Source of the DNA: Fibrobacter succinogenes
Lineage (GTDB): Bacteria; Fibrobacterota; Fibrobacteria; Fibrobacterales; Fibrobacteraceae
NCBI GenBank assembly: GCA_902761355.1
Contig: CACWJY010000002.1
Location: 1 to 64,000, forward strand
DNA length: 64,000 nucleotides
Direction: 5' to 3'
Part shown: in pieces, positions 9,278 to 19,454 of the stretch
Layout of the letters: every line of letters begins with the position of its first letter
How positions within the stretch are numbered: position 1 is the first letter of the stretch
Notes under the pieces: model-generated
Told to the model about the DNA's origin: nothing
What the model saw: only the letters and a program-made list of their open reading frames with translations
Database searches by the model: none
Program-made: the position numbers and the translations under genes

Positions 9278-9619
9278 ATGAAGCTCATTACAGCTTATAT
9301 CCAACCCGAGCGATTAAACATCGTAAAGCAAGAACTTTACGAAAACAAGATCTACAAGATGTCTGTTACTAACGTACTTGGCTGCGGTCAGCAGCGCGGT
9401 TACAACCAACGTTTCCGTGGCGTGGTGACCGAGGTTAATTTGCTCAAAAAGATCTGCTTGAAGATTGCCGTGAACGACGAATTCGTAAAGCCCTGCATTG
9501 ACGCCATCATCAAGGGCGCACGCACAGGTGCTATCGGTGACGGCAAGATTTTCGTCACGGAACTTGAACAGTGCATTCGCATTCGCACCGGCGAAACTGG
9601 CCCCGAGGCAATCGGCTAA
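9278..9619 (+). CDS. glnK: PII nitrogen-regulatory protein (GlnK type)
   Basis: A 113-residue PII trimer subunit that reads 2-oxoglutarate and ATP/ADP and normally plugs the ammonium channel AmtB. The family's N-terminal strand ([16 protein letters not shown]), the T-loop beginning [10 protein letters not shown], the B-loop [10 protein letters not shown] and the C-terminal IRTGE motif are all present. The residue at position 51, a uridylylated tyrosine in the E. coli proteins, is threonine here, so regulation by GlnD-type uridylylation at that site is not possible. The ATG at 9278 follows AGGA. amtB starts 31 bases downstream; together they form the classical glnK-amtB pair. Confidence 0.95.
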   Translation: MKLITAYIQPERLNIVKQELYENKIYKMSVTNVLGCGQQRGYNQRFRGVVTEVNLLKKICLKIAVNDEFVKPCIDAIIKGARTGAIGDGKIFVTELEQCIRIRTGETGPEAIG

Positions 9620-9650
9620 TCAAAACAAATTAACACAAGGAATTTAAACA

Positions 9651-10925
9651 ATGAACGAAGCAGCAACTGTCGTACCTGTCAGCGACGCCATCTTTATGAC
9701 AGAAAACATTTGGATCATGATTAGCGCCATGTTGGTGTTTATCATGGGCCTGGGCTTTGCCTGTGTCGAAGCGGGTCTTGTTCGTGCCAAGTGCGCGGCC
9801 AACGTCGCTTTCAAAAACATCGCGGTTCCCGCCATAGGTATCACGATGTATGCCGCCATTGGCTTTGCCCTCATGTACCCGGGAACGTTCAACGCGATTT
9901 CCGGTGTACTTGGATTTGCCGGATTCGGCATCGGTGACTGGGCAGACCCCTCTAAGTTCACCGCCGCCTACAACGGTCACTTCACCCTCTTCACCGACTG
10001 GTTGTTCCAGGCGATGTTTGCAGCAACCGCGGCTACCATCGTTTCTGGCGCTGTCGCTGAACGTGTGAAGCTGAACTCCTTCCTCGTCTTCACCATCATC
10101 TACGTGGCCTTCGTCTACCCCATTGTGGGTAGCTGGACATGGGGCGGTGGCTGGCTTTCTTCCATCGGCAAGGCCGGTTTCCATGACCTCGCCGGTTCTA
10201 CCCTGGTTCACTCCGTGGGTGGTTGGGCAGCTCTCGCTGGCGTCATGATTCTTGGACCGCGTATCGGTAAGTATGTCGGCGGCAAGGTGCACGCTATTCC
10301 GGCTCACAACATTCCGCTCGCAACCATCGGCGTGTTCATGCTGTGGTTCGGTTGGTGGGGATTCAACGCCGGTTCTGCTCTCTCCGGCGATGCAAAGGCT
10401 ACCAGCTGGATTCTCGTGACCACGAACCTCGCCGCTGTTGCCGGTATCATTACCGCAACGCTTACGAGCTGGATCGTTTCGAAGAAGCCGGACGCCACCA
10501 TGGCCCTCAACGGCTGCCTTGCTGGCCTCGTCGCCATCACTGCCGGTGCAGACGTGGTTACCCCGCTTTCTTCCTGGATTATCGGTGCCATCGCTGGCGT
10601 GCTCGTTGTCGGTGCAGTCTTCATGTTCGACCGCTTGCACTTGGATGACCCGGTCGGTGCTCTCTCGGTTCACCTGGTAAACGGTGTGTGGGGTACGCTC
10701 GCTGTCGGTATCTTCGATATCACTGGCGACTACACCCTCGGCACTCAGGCCATCGGCGTGATCGCTTACGCGGTTCCCTGCTTCGGTGCTGCTAGCCTCA
10801 TCTTCTACGCTATCAAGAAGACCATGGGCCTCCGCGTTACCGAACGTCAAGAACTCCGCGGCCTCGACCAAAGCGAACACGGACAAGAATCTTACAGCGG
10901 ATTCCAAATCTTCAGCAACATGTAA
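9651..10925 (+). CDS. amtB: Ammonium transporter
   Basis: A 424-residue integral inner-membrane protein with eleven predicted membrane segments; it conducts ammonium/ammonia. Key residues of the family are visible: the twin pore histidines in STLVHSVGG and LSVHLVNGVWG, the conserved aspartate in HDLAGS, and the AGLVRAKCA and GWWGFNAGSALSG motifs. AAGGAA precedes the ATG. It is co-transcribed with glnK from the sigma-54 promoter at 9216 and ends at a terminator at 10945. The protein lacks any cytoplasmic kinase or GGDEF fusion. Confidence 0.96.
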   Translation: MNEAATVVPVSDAIFMTENIWIMISAMLVFIMGLGFACVEAGLVRAKCAANVAFKNIAVPAIGITMYAAIGFALMYPGTFNAISGVLGFAGFGIGDWADPSKFTAAYNGHFTLFTDWLFQAMFAATAATIVSGAVAERVKLNSFLVFTIIYVAFVYPIVGSWTWGGGWLSSIGKAGFHDLAGSTLVHSVGGWAALAGVMILGPRIGKYVGGKVHAIPAHNIPLATIGVFMLWFGWWGFNAGSALSGDAKATSWILVTTNLAAVAGIITATLTSWIVSKKPDATMALNGCLAGLVAITAGADVVTPLSSWIIGAIAGVLVVGAVFMFDRLHLDDPVGALSVHLVNGVWGTLAVGIFDITGDYTLGTQAIGVIAYAVPCFGAASLIFYAIKKTMGLRVTERQELRGLDQSEHGQESYSGFQIFSNM

Positions 10926-10944
10926 TCCCCACTCTAAGTACAAC

Positions 10945-10978
10945 AAACGTCCCTGGTTTTTACTGGGGGCGTTTTATT
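10945..10978 (+). terminator. Rho-independent terminator of glnK-amtB
   Basis: The stem AACGTCCC / GGGGCGTT (one G-U pair) closes an 11-base loop and is followed by TTTATTATT. It ends the glnK-amtB transcript before the aconitase gene. Confidence 0.75.
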
Positions 10979-11037
10979 ATTTAAGGGTCTAAATTTCTAT
11001 ATTTAGCCTCGATTTAAACATTCAACCATTACTAACT

Positions 11038-13311
11038 ATGCTTTTCAATTTCGACATGATCCAGGGCGTTTATGCCCGCATTCCCGCCCGCGTTGAAGCA
11101 GCACGCAAGCAACTGGGCCGTCCGCTCACCCTCGCCGAAAAGATTATCTACAGCCATCTGATTGATGGCGCCGAGAACAGGACCTACGAACGCGGCAAGG
11201 ATTTTGCCGAATTCCACCCTGACCGCGTGGCCATGCAGGACGCAACCGCCCAGATGGCACTCCTCCAGTTCACCACCGCCGGTAAGTCCCGTGTGGCAGT
11301 GCCGAGCTCCGTGCACTGCGACCACTTGATTATCGCCCGCGAAGGTGTCGAAAAGGACCTCCCCCGCGCCAAGGAAGAAAGCAAGGAAGTGTATGACTTC
11401 TTGCAGTCTGTCTCTGCCAAGTACGGCATTGACTGCTGGCTCCCGGGTGCAGGCATCATCCACCAGGTGGTACTCGAAAACTATGCCTTCCCGGGCGGAA
11501 TGATGATCGGTACCGACTCCCACACCGTGAACGCTGGCGGCCTCGGCATGCTCGCGATTGGCGTGGGCGGTGCAGACGCCGTGGACGCCATGGTCGGCCT
11601 CCCCTGGGAACTGAAGTACCCGAAGATGATCGGCGTGAAGCTCACCGGTAAACTCCAGGGCTTCGCCACCGCCAAGGACATCATCCTCAAGCTCGCAGGC
11701 ATCCTCACTGTTAAGGGCGGCACCAACGCCATTATCGAATACTTCGGCGAAGGCGCACGCAGCCTCTCCGCTACTGGCAAGGCAACGATTGCCAACATGG
11801 GTGCCGAAGTGGGCGCCACTTGCTCCACCTTCAGCTACGACGATTCCATGAGCCGCTACCTCAAGGTGACTGGCCGCGCCGACGTGGCCGCCGCTGCCGA
11901 CAAGATTGCTGAACACCTCAAAGCCGACCCCGAAGTCGAAGCAAATCCGGAAAAGTACTTTGACCGCGTCGTGGAAATTGACCTGAGCACGCTCGTGCCG
12001 CACTTCAACGGCCCGTTCAGCCCGGACCGCGCCTACGCCGTGACCGACATGGCAGAATCCCTCAAGGCTACCGAAACGAAGCCGGAATCTACGCCGGTCG
12101 TAAGTGCCGCCCTCATCGGTTCTTGCACGAACTCCAGCTACGAAGACCTCTTCATGGCCGCGAACATGATCAAGCAGGCCCTCGCCAAGGGTCTTTCTCC
12201 GAAGTGCCCGCTCCTCATTAACCCGGGTTCCGAACAGGTGCGCTACACCGCCGAACGCGACGGCCTCATCGACTTGTTCAAGCAGTTCGGTGCAACGATT
12301 ATGACGAACGCCTGCGGTCCTTGCATTGGCCGCTGGGATCGCGCCGGTGCCGACAAGAAGGAACTCAACACCATCGTCCACAGCTTTAACCGCAACTTCG
12401 CCAAGCGCGCCGACGGTAACCCGAACACGCACGCCTTTGTGGCTAGCCCGCTCATGGCCGTGATCGCAGCCCTCTCTGGCGACATCCGCTTCAACCCGAT
12501 GACCGACACCCTCGTGAACAACGAAGGCAAGGCCGTGAAGCTCGATCCGCCGGAACAGTGCGAACTTCCGCCGAAGGGCTTCGAAGTCAAGGACGCCGGA
12601 TACCAGGCTCCTGCCGAAGACGGTTCCAAGATTACCGTTTCTATCAACCCCGAAAGCAAGCGCCTCCAGGCTCTCGCTCCGTTCGGTGCTTGGGACGGCA
12701 AGGACATCGCTGGCGCCCCGATCCTCATCAAGGCCAAGGGCAAGTGCACCACCGACCACATTTCTATGGCTGGTCCGTGGCTCAACTACCGCGGTCACCT
12801 CGAAAACATTTCGAACAATATGCTTATCGGCGCCGTGAACGCCTTCAACGGCGAAACCAACAAGGTTCTCGGCAATGACGGTGCATACAAGGAAGTCCCA
12901 GAACTCGCCAAGCAGTACAAGGCTGCCGGCGTAGGCTCCATCGTGATCGGTGACGAAAACTACGGTGAAGGCTCTAGCCGCGAACACGCCGCTATGGAAC
13001 CGCGCTTCCTCGGCGTGAAGGCCGTAATCGTGAAGAGCTTCGCCCGCATTCACGAAACGAACCTCAAGAAGCAGGGCATGCTCGCCCTCACCTTCAAGAA
13101 CGCTGCCGACTACGACAAGATCCAAGAACAGGATGTGTTCGATATCGTTGGTCTCACCAAGTTCGCTCCGGGTTCCGAATTCACGCTCGTCGCCCACCAC
13201 AAGGATGGCTCGGTCGATAACATCGCCCTCAGCCACACCTACAACGATCAGCAGTGGGCATGGTTCAAGGCTGGTTCCGCACTGAACCTGATCCGCGCGA
13301 ACAACAAGTAA
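11038..13311 (+). CDS. acn: Aconitate hydratase
   Basis: A 757-residue [4Fe-4S] enzyme interconverting citrate and isocitrate, of the shorter mitochondrial-like type and not the ~890-residue AcnA. The cluster-binding cysteines are visible in [10 protein letters not shown] and in [13 protein letters not shown]. Other landmarks are [28 protein letters not shown] at the start of the swivelling domain, and the substrate loop [13 protein letters not shown]. The ATG at 11038 lacks a strong ribosome-binding site. Codon use is strongly biased (AAG, GAA, CTC, GCC), as in pheT downstream, which suggests high expression. pheT begins 20 bases after the stop. Confidence 0.96.
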   Translation: MLFNFDMIQGVYARIPARVEAARKQLGRPLTLAEKIIYSHLIDGAENRTYERGKDFAEFHPDRVAMQDATAQMALLQFTTAGKSRVAVPSSVHCDHLIIAREGVEKDLPRAKEESKEVYDFLQSVSAKYGIDCWLPGAGIIHQVVLENYAFPGGMMIGTDSHTVNAGGLGMLAIGVGGADAVDAMVGLPWELKYPKMIGVKLTGKLQGFATAKDIILKLAGILTVKGGTNAIIEYFGEGARSLSATGKATIANMGAEVGATCSTFSYDDSMSRYLKVTGRADVAAAADKIAEHLKADPEVEANPEKYFDRVVEIDLSTLVPHFNGPFSPDRAYAVTDMAESLKATETKPESTPVVSAALIGSCTNSSYEDLFMAANMIKQALAKGLSPKCPLLINPGSEQVRYTAERDGLIDLFKQFGATIMTNACGPCIGRWDRAGADKKELNTIVHSFNRNFAKRADGNPNTHAFVASPLMAVIAALSGDIRFNPMTDTLVNNEGKAVKLDPPEQCELPPKGFEVKDAGYQAPAEDGSKITVSINPESKRLQALAPFGAWDGKDIAGAPILIKAKGKCTTDHISMAGPWLNYRGHLENISNNMLIGAVNAFNGETNKVLGNDGAYKEVPELAKQYKAAGVGSIVIGDENYGEGSSREHAAMEPRFLGVKAVIVKSFARIHETNLKKQGMLALTFKNAADYDKIQEQDVFDIVGLTKFAPGSEFTLVAHHKDGSVDNIALSHTYNDQQWAWFKAGSALNLIRANNK

Positions 13312-13331
13312 GTTTTTCAAAGGGAAAAAAG

Positions 13332-15767
13332 ATGAAAGTTTCTTTGAATTGGCTCAGACGTCATGTTGATCTTCCGGAATCTGCGGAAGAAGTTGCCAAG
13401 GCTCTTACCGCCGTCGGCCTCGAAGTCGAAGGCATGGAAGAACCGGGCAAGGTCTACGAAAAGCTCGTTGTCGCAAAGGTTCTCACTTGCGACGCCCACC
13501 CGGACAGCGACCACTTGCACATTACAACCGTGAACAACGGCAAGGAAGTCATCCAGGTTGTTTGCGGAGCCCCGAACGTGGCTGCCGGCCAGACCGTGGT
13601 GCTTGCCCCGATTGGCGCAGAACTTCCGCTCCCAGACGGCGGCACGCTCAAGATGAAGAAATCCAAGATCCGCGGCGTCGAAAGTTTCGGCATGATTTGC
13701 GCCGAAGACGAAATTGGTCTTTCCGACGACCACGCCGGCATCATGGTTCTCGACGACAGCATTCCCGCTGGTACTCCGTTCGTGAGCCTTGGCCTCTACG
13801 ACGTATGCTTCGAACTGAACGTGACCCCAAACCGCCCGGATGCCCTCAGCCACCGCGGTGTCGCTCGTGAACTTGCCGCCAAGTTCAACCGTCCGCTCAA
13901 GCCGCTCACTTACGAACTCAAGGAAGATTCCGAAGCAGCAAACTCCGCCATCAGCCTCGAAGTGGTTCCCGGTTGCGGTTGCTCCCGCTATGTGGGTCGC
14001 GTCATCAAGGACGTGAAGGTCGAAAAGTCTCCGGCATGGCTCGCCAAGCTGTTGCACGCTGTGGGCATGAATAGCATCAACAACGTGGTCGACATCACGA
14101 ACTTTATCCTGATGGACGTGGGCCAGCCGCTCCACAGCTTCGACATGGACCAGCTGCACGGCAATAAGATTAAGGTCCGCCGCGCCGCCAAGGGCGAAAA
14201 GATCGAAACCATCGACCACACCGCCCATGAACTCGTTGAGAACGACCTCGTCATCTGCGATGGCGACCGTCCGGCTTGCGTAGCCGGCGTGATGGGCGGT
14301 GTCGAATCCGAAATTGTCGATGCCACCAAGAACGTGTTCCTCGAAAGCGCCTGGTTCAATCCGACCATTGTCCGCAAGCAGGCCAAGCGTCTCTGCATTT
14401 CGACCGATTCCAGCTACCGCTTCGAACGCGAAATCGACTTTACCACGCAGGACGAATACAGCCGTTACGCCTGCGCCATGATTCAGGAAGTCGCCGGTGG
14501 CCGCATTCTCAAGGGCACCGTCGAATACACGGGCGACGACCACAAGAAGAACTTGAACGAGGTCACGCTCCGCACGGCCCGCGCCGAAAAGATTATCGGC
14601 ATGAAGATTGATGCCGCCGACATCGAAAAGTACCTCACGGGTATCGCTCTCGAAGTCGTGAAGAAGGATGCAGAATCCATCACCTTCAGAATTCCAGGAT
14701 TCCGCCCGGACCTCGAACGCGAAGTCGACCTCATCGAAGAAGTCGCACGCCTCATCGGTTTCGACAACATTCCATACACGCTGCCGAGCTTCAAGATGCA
14801 GCCGAACGAACTTCCGCCGATTGAAGTTCTGAACCGCAAGATTCGCAAGACCTTGTCCGCCATGGGTCTGCACGAATGCTTGAGTTTGCGCTTTACCAGC
14901 AAGGCCCGCACCGAAGCTCTGTTCGGCGCCGAAAATGATGACCGTCGCAGCAAACCCGCAGCGCTCCTCAACCCGCTTTCCGACGAACTCGGCGTGGTTC
15001 CGACCAGCCTCCTCCCGAACCTCCTCAAGAGCGTTGCCGAAAACGAAAAGAACCGCCCCGGTTCCGTTCGTTTATTCGAAGTCGCCAAGGGACAGTTCAA
15101 GCGCGACCGCAAGGACGTACGCGATCCGGGCTTCGACGAATCGAACCTCGTCGCTCTCACAATAGCAGGTGCTTTCGATGTGAACCCGCTCAACGACAAG
15201 CCCGCCCAGATTGACTTTGCAGCCTTCAAAGGCTTTGTGCAGAGCTTCCTCAAGCGCGTGGGTCTCGTAGTGGAATTCCGCGTCCCTGAAAAGGCCGAAA
15301 TTTACCTGCACCCGGGCAAGCAAGTCGAAATCCTCGCCGACGGCGTGGTGCTCGGTACCATGGGTGAACTTCACCCGACCGCCATGGCCGCCTTCGAAAT
15401 CGGCTACACCACCTACGTGATGGAACTCGACATGGACAAGATGGAACACGCCACTCACAAGAAGATTGTGTTCGAACCGTTCAGCCGCCAGGTGCCGTCT
15501 AGCCGCGACATTTCTCTCGAAGTCGACAAGACTATGACTCACGAGCAGATCCTTGCACGCATCAAGGGACTCAACCCGAAGAACCTCGCCAAGATTACGC
15601 TCAAGAGCATCTACGAAGGCGACAAGATCGAAGCCGGCAAGAAGAACATGGTCTACAGCCTCACCTACCAGGCCATGGACCGCACCCTTACCGACGACGA
15701 AGTCAACAAGGCTCACAACAAGCTGCGTGACAAGCTCGTTGCCAATGGCGACATCGTCTTACGCTAA
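13332..15767 (+). CDS. pheT: Phenylalanyl-tRNA synthetase beta subunit
   Basis: An 811-residue protein of typical PheT length that forms the alpha2-beta2 synthetase with PheS. Domains in order: N-terminal helix (MKVSLNWLRRHVDLP), the tRNA-binding OB fold (~40-150; DAHPDSDHLHI), the B3/B4 editing region, B5 (GFRPDLEREVDLIEEVARLIG), the catalytic-like core, and the C-terminal FDX-ACB anticodon-binding domain (FSRQVPSSRDISLEV). The ATG at 13332 follows AAAGGGAAAAA. The partner pheS is not beside it, unlike the common pheST operon; here it follows acn. A terminator lies at 15789. Confidence 0.96.
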   Translation: MKVSLNWLRRHVDLPESAEEVAKALTAVGLEVEGMEEPGKVYEKLVVAKVLTCDAHPDSDHLHITTVNNGKEVIQVVCGAPNVAAGQTVVLAPIGAELPLPDGGTLKMKKSKIRGVESFGMICAEDEIGLSDDHAGIMVLDDSIPAGTPFVSLGLYDVCFELNVTPNRPDALSHRGVARELAAKFNRPLKPLTYELKEDSEAANSAISLEVVPGCGCSRYVGRVIKDVKVEKSPAWLAKLLHAVGMNSINNVVDITNFILMDVGQPLHSFDMDQLHGNKIKVRRAAKGEKIETIDHTAHELVENDLVICDGDRPACVAGVMGGVESEIVDATKNVFLESAWFNPTIVRKQAKRLCISTDSSYRFEREIDFTTQDEYSRYACAMIQEVAGGRILKGTVEYTGDDHKKNLNEVTLRTARAEKIIGMKIDAADIEKYLTGIALEVVKKDAESITFRIPGFRPDLEREVDLIEEVARLIGFDNIPYTLPSFKMQPNELPPIEVLNRKIRKTLSAMGLHECLSLRFTSKARTEALFGAENDDRRSKPAALLNPLSDELGVVPTSLLPNLLKSVAENEKNRPGSVRLFEVAKGQFKRDRKDVRDPGFDESNLVALTIAGAFDVNPLNDKPAQIDFAAFKGFVQSFLKRVGLVVEFRVPEKAEIYLHPGKQVEILADGVVLGTMGELHPTAMAAFEIGYTTYVMELDMDKMEHATHKKIVFEPFSRQVPSSRDISLEVDKTMTHEQILARIKGLNPKNLAKITLKSIYEGDKIEAGKKNMVYSLTYQAMDRTLTDDEVNKAHNKLRDKLVANGDIVLR

Positions 15768-15788
15768 CTTTTCTACCATTATTGTTTT

Positions 15789-15821
15789 AAATCCTCCCAG
15801 GAAACTGCGAGGATTTTTTTA
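15789..15821 (+). terminator. Rho-independent terminator after pheT
   Basis: AATCCTC (15790-15796) pairs with GAGGATT (15809-15815), followed by seven T residues. It isolates acn-pheT from the surface-protein operon that starts at 15851. Confidence 0.85.
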
Positions 15822-15850
15822 TTATTTTATCTAAACAGGAGACAACAAAA

Positions 15851-17575
15851 ATGTTCAGAAATTTTCTAGGAATAATTGTAGCCGCCCTCATATTTACGAG
15901 CTGCGGTGGCGATTCTTCTAGTTCTCCCTCAAATAGTTACTCATGGGTTTCTTCTTTAAGTGAGCTCGGCTCATGCGACAAAAAACACGAAGGCGTAGTC
16001 GTTTATGCCAGCAAAGAAGACGTCTACGTGACCTGCCACGACGGTTTCTGGGGTGAATTCAGCGAAGAAACTATCGGTGACAATTCTAGTTCTAGCGCCA
16101 AGAGTTCCAGTTCGCAAAAGAGCAACAACGGCGATGACGGATACTTTGACTTACAGGGGGAAAGTTCTTCTTCAAAAGCCCAAATAGAGCTTAATTTAAA
16201 GGTCGCCGCCGACGACACCATTCTTTCGCTTAGGTATTTAAACGACTGCAATTCTTCTCATGTAGGCAAATATATTTACCTTATTTCGCTATCCCTTTAT
16301 ATGATCTGTACCGAAGACGGATGGAAAGAATACGACCCGCCATCAAGCGGTCCCGACAAAGGATCTGTTGTCGATCCCAAAACAAGCACAGGTACAAGCG
16401 ACCTCACGAACTACTTCGAAGAATACGACATATCCCAAAAACAGACTGCCCCGAACAAAGTCATCAGCTCCTATAAAGACATCACGTACGCATCTGTTTT
16501 GTTTGGAGAATGCGACGCCCAAAAAGACAATCAGATTTTTAAGGATACACTCCGTGCAATAAATTCTGACATTTCGCCAGACCACCTGTTCTATTGCAAA
16601 AACGGCGTATGGTTGGGCGTCACAAGTTTCTTTGCCGACACCCTTCAACTAGAGACGGCTCCTTACGGGACCTTCAAAGAAGGCTTCTATGCTGGCCGGG
16701 GCGAAAAGAGTTTGTCAAATTACTGCCAAGAAGACTTCATCTCGACAGATCATCAGGTGTACGTCATGGATAATGGATGGAGAGAGGCCACAACAACCGA
16801 AATATGCTTTAAGGAAATCTGCTCTAAAAAGAATGAAGGCGAATTCTATGACTTCGATGGATACCAGTTTATGTGCCATAACAAGGATTGGTCTATTCCC
16901 CTCATTTTTGAAATGCCCAATCAGGAATTCTTTAACAAGGATTTTGAGTATGGGACCATGGAAGATGAACGCGACGGGCGCATTTACAAAACAACAGAAA
17001 TCGGTTCGCAAGTATGGATGGCGCAAAATCTAAACTACTCGGGCGTCTCCGGTGAATTCGGGGCTTGCTATAAAGACAACCTGCAATACTGCGAAACATC
17101 CGGCCGATTCTACAGTTGGCACGAATTTATGAATGCACTCGATTCTCTGCCGCCATCAACAAGCCAGGGAATATGCCCCGACGGTTGGGCCATCCCCGAC
17201 AAGGCAGACTTCACACAACTGATTGAAAACACCAAATTTAAATGCGGTTATACAGGTGGAGTCTGCTATGGCTCAACGCTTTTTGCCAAAGGAGCATGGG
17301 AGTTCTCTTGGGACTATTTCGCCTTTGGCGACCAAGTCGACAAGTACGGATTTTCCGCAATAGGCGGAATGTTATATAAAGGCGGTGGATACAGCAAAAA
17401 CTATACAAACTTTTGCATCGCCTCAAAATCAAGCGACAATCTAAATTACGCAACGATAAATATTACGCGACATGAGGTTGGCGGGCTCAACGTCGACAAA
17501 GCAATATACAACACCCTTTGCAATGTACGTTGCATTAAAAAGAGTGCTACAATGTACATCGAAGACGCAGAATAA
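15851..17575 (+). CDS. FISUMP-domain surface lipoprotein with C..C..W modules (first of pair)
   Basis: A 574-residue lipoprotein: signal MFRNFLGIIVAALIFTSC with the lipid cysteine at residue 18, followed by a serine-rich linker. The middle of the protein holds about five short modules of the form C...G..vY...(Y/F).C...W (for example around GSCDKKHEG..TCHDGFW), separated by serine- and proline-rich spacers. The C-terminal ~200 residues (from about 366) are a Fib_succ_major (FISUMP) domain: YGTMEDERDGRIYKTTEIG, VWMAQNLNY, GICPDGWAIPDKADF. The function of this domain is unknown; it is found on exported proteins of Fibrobacter and Bacteroidetes. AGGAGA precedes the ATG. First gene of a three-gene operon. 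Confidence 0.85.
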   Translation: MFRNFLGIIVAALIFTSCGGDSSSSPSNSYSWVSSLSELGSCDKKHEGVVVYASKEDVYVTCHDGFWGEFSEETIGDNSSSSAKSSSSQKSNNGDDGYFDLQGESSSSKAQIELNLKVAADDTILSLRYLNDCNSSHVGKYIYLISLSLYMICTEDGWKEYDPPSSGPDKGSVVDPKTSTGTSDLTNYFEEYDISQKQTAPNKVISSYKDITYASVLFGECDAQKDNQIFKDTLRAINSDISPDHLFYCKNGVWLGVTSFFADTLQLETAPYGTFKEGFYAGRGEKSLSNYCQEDFISTDHQVYVMDNGWREATTTEICFKEICSKKNEGEFYDFDGYQFMCHNKDWSIPLIFEMPNQEFFNKDFEYGTMEDERDGRIYKTTEIGSQVWMAQNLNYSGVSGEFGACYKDNLQYCETSGRFYSWHEFMNALDSLPPSTSQGICPDGWAIPDKADFTQLIENTKFKCGYTGGVCYGSTLFAKGAWEFSWDYFAFGDQVDKYGFSAIGGMLYKGGGYSKNYTNFCIASKSSDNLNYATINITRHEVGGLNVDKAIYNTLCNVRCIKKSATMYIEDAE

Positions 17576-17593
17576 GTGGCAGGAGAGAACAAA

Positions 17594-19450
17594 ATGGTAA
17601 ATATCATCAGAATCATTTCTCGTTTTGGCATCGCCACGGCAATCGGCATCACCCCGTTTCTATTTGGTTGCGGCAAAGACAGCAGCAGTTCTTCTGTAAA
17701 TACGTATGTTGCAGAAGGCGAGTACATTAAGAGCAAGGATGACTTACAGGAATACGAATGTTCTAACGCCAGAGAGGGTGTCATCGTCTACCTTTCTAGC
17801 GAAGACACCCGCATGGTCTGTTTCCAAAACAAGTGGATCGACTACTCTAAATGGCAATCCCAAAACGGAATCAATAGTTCTAGTTCGAAAAAGAATGAGA
17901 CGTCTAGTTCCAGCGTCAAAAGCCAATCCAGCTCCAGCACTGATTATGGTTCCGCCGGTTCCGACTCTCTTATCATTTCCCGTTACGGCTCCTCTTTTCT
18001 GGGTTCCGTAAAAAGCATGCGAAATCTTTCTGCTTGCGATAAGGAAATGTCTTACCGCGTTGTCTATGTTGAAGACATGGATGCTTACCTCAGATGTTTC
18101 GAACCTAATTGGGTTGAAGCTTTTCTTAACGAAGGTTCCAGCTCTTATTCTCTAGGCAACGAACCTGAATGCAACAAAGATAATCAGGGTCGAGAAATAA
18201 TGATTAGTTTTGACAACTATGTTTGTTTCAACGGCGAATGGGTTTCTTTAGACGACTTCAATTTTACAGTCAATACAGAAAACGACACATGGAACCCTGT
18301 TCCTTTAGAATACGACGTAAAGCATGTTCTGCCGGACTATCGCGATTCTGTACTGGGCCCTTGCACAAAAGAAAAATACGGGACCATCGCCCGCGACACG
18401 AGTCTTCTCGATTACTCTAGCAACGGTCATTTCCGCTGCAATGAAAAGGGATACTGGTATGCACTCTCCAATGCTGAAGCCGATACGGTCGGACTCAAAC
18501 CCGTTCCTGAAGGTTCCTTTGCACTAGGACGCTATTCTACATATTATCCAGAACGCCTCAATCTTCCAGAACAATGCATTGTTCACGGAGATTTGTCGCG
18601 CTCCCGCGTCTATTACGTATATGACGATAAAGCCTGGCGTCGGGCCGCCCCCCTAGAAATATGCAACCTTAAGGCCTGTTTAAAATCAAATGAAGGCGAA
18701 GAATACAATTTATTCGGGTATCTGCTCCGTTGCGAAAACAGCACCTGGGTGCAGGATAGCATTCAGAACATTCCAAAGAAGGATTTTTTCAATCCAAATA
18801 TAAGCTACGGCACGCTGAAAGACGCTAGAGACGGGAAAACCTACAAGACCGTCGAAATCAATGGTAAAACCTGGATGGCCGAGAACTTGAACTACTATGA
18901 CACCACCCAGAACATTATGGGTAACACCAACTGCTACCTGAACAACGAAGAATACTGCGAAAACATGGGCCGGTACTATTCCTGGACTGCAGCAATGAAC
19001 ATTTCGCCTAGCTATGCCAAAGAAATGTCGCCTTCCACGGAAAGCGAAACCGAGCGTCAAGGCGTATGCCCTAGCGGCTGGCACATTCCCGACACCCTCG
19101 AATGGGATGCACTAGCAGGATTCCATTCTACAAACGACTTCATGTATCAGAAAGGCTGGTTAATAAGTTTAGAATCAAGTAGCATTAGCGTTTTAAGCGG
19201 AGAATTTAACACAACCGGTTTTTCTGTAATACCTGTAAACCAGAGTTACGATTCAAATCGAGGCGTAGTAGGGTACAACGAAATAGGTCACGCCGCCTAT
19301 TTCTGCACATCCAACCGTTTCAACGAAGAAAAATTCATGGCAGCAGAGTTCGCATTCTACTATGGTTTTTCAAGAATAAACTATGCCTACAGCAAATTGA
19401 GCATGGAAGCACAATGCTCGGTTAGATGCGTCAAGAACTCGGAGGATTAA
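17594..19450 (+). CDS. FISUMP-domain surface lipoprotein with C..C..W modules (second of pair)
   Basis: A 618-residue paralogue of the preceding gene with the same plan: signal with lipid cysteine (ITPFLFGCGKDSSSSS), poly-serine linkers, about six C..C..W modules (such as ECSNAREG..VCFQNKW and ACLKSNEG..RCENSTW), then a C-terminal FISUMP domain beginning YGTLKDARDGKTYKTVEING and including TWMAENLNYY and GVCPSGWHIPDTLEW. The ATG at 17594 follows AGGAGAG; a GTG at 17576 opens the same frame but lies inside that leader. The gene begins 18 bases after the first paralogue and ends five bases before the beta-helix gene, so all three are translationally linked. Confidence 0.85.
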   Translation: MVNIIRIISRFGIATAIGITPFLFGCGKDSSSSSVNTYVAEGEYIKSKDDLQEYECSNAREGVIVYLSSEDTRMVCFQNKWIDYSKWQSQNGINSSSSKKNETSSSSVKSQSSSSTDYGSAGSDSLIISRYGSSFLGSVKSMRNLSACDKEMSYRVVYVEDMDAYLRCFEPNWVEAFLNEGSSSYSLGNEPECNKDNQGREIMISFDNYVCFNGEWVSLDDFNFTVNTENDTWNPVPLEYDVKHVLPDYRDSVLGPCTKEKYGTIARDTSLLDYSSNGHFRCNEKGYWYALSNAEADTVGLKPVPEGSFALGRYSTYYPERLNLPEQCIVHGDLSRSRVYYVYDDKAWRRAAPLEICNLKACLKSNEGEEYNLFGYLLRCENSTWVQDSIQNIPKKDFFNPNISYGTLKDARDGKTYKTVEINGKTWMAENLNYYDTTQNIMGNTNCYLNNEEYCENMGRYYSWTAAMNISPSYAKEMSPSTESETERQGVCPSGWHIPDTLEWDALAGFHSTNDFMYQKGWLISLESSSISVLSGEFNTTGFSVIPVNQSYDSNRGVVGYNEIGHAAYFCTSNRFNEEKFMAAEFAFYYGFSRINYAYSKLSMEAQCSVRCVKNSED

Positions 19451-19454
19451 CAAG

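Noticed and set aside
9630..10946. 438-residue antisense frame opposite amtB
   Set aside because: Shadow frame; amtB has all pore residues and a ribosome-binding site.
11032..13320. 762-residue open frame antisense to aconitase
   Set aside because: It mirrors a strongly codon-biased gene; the translation is low-complexity (H, V, E, G rich) and matches no family. The plus-strand aconitase is certain.
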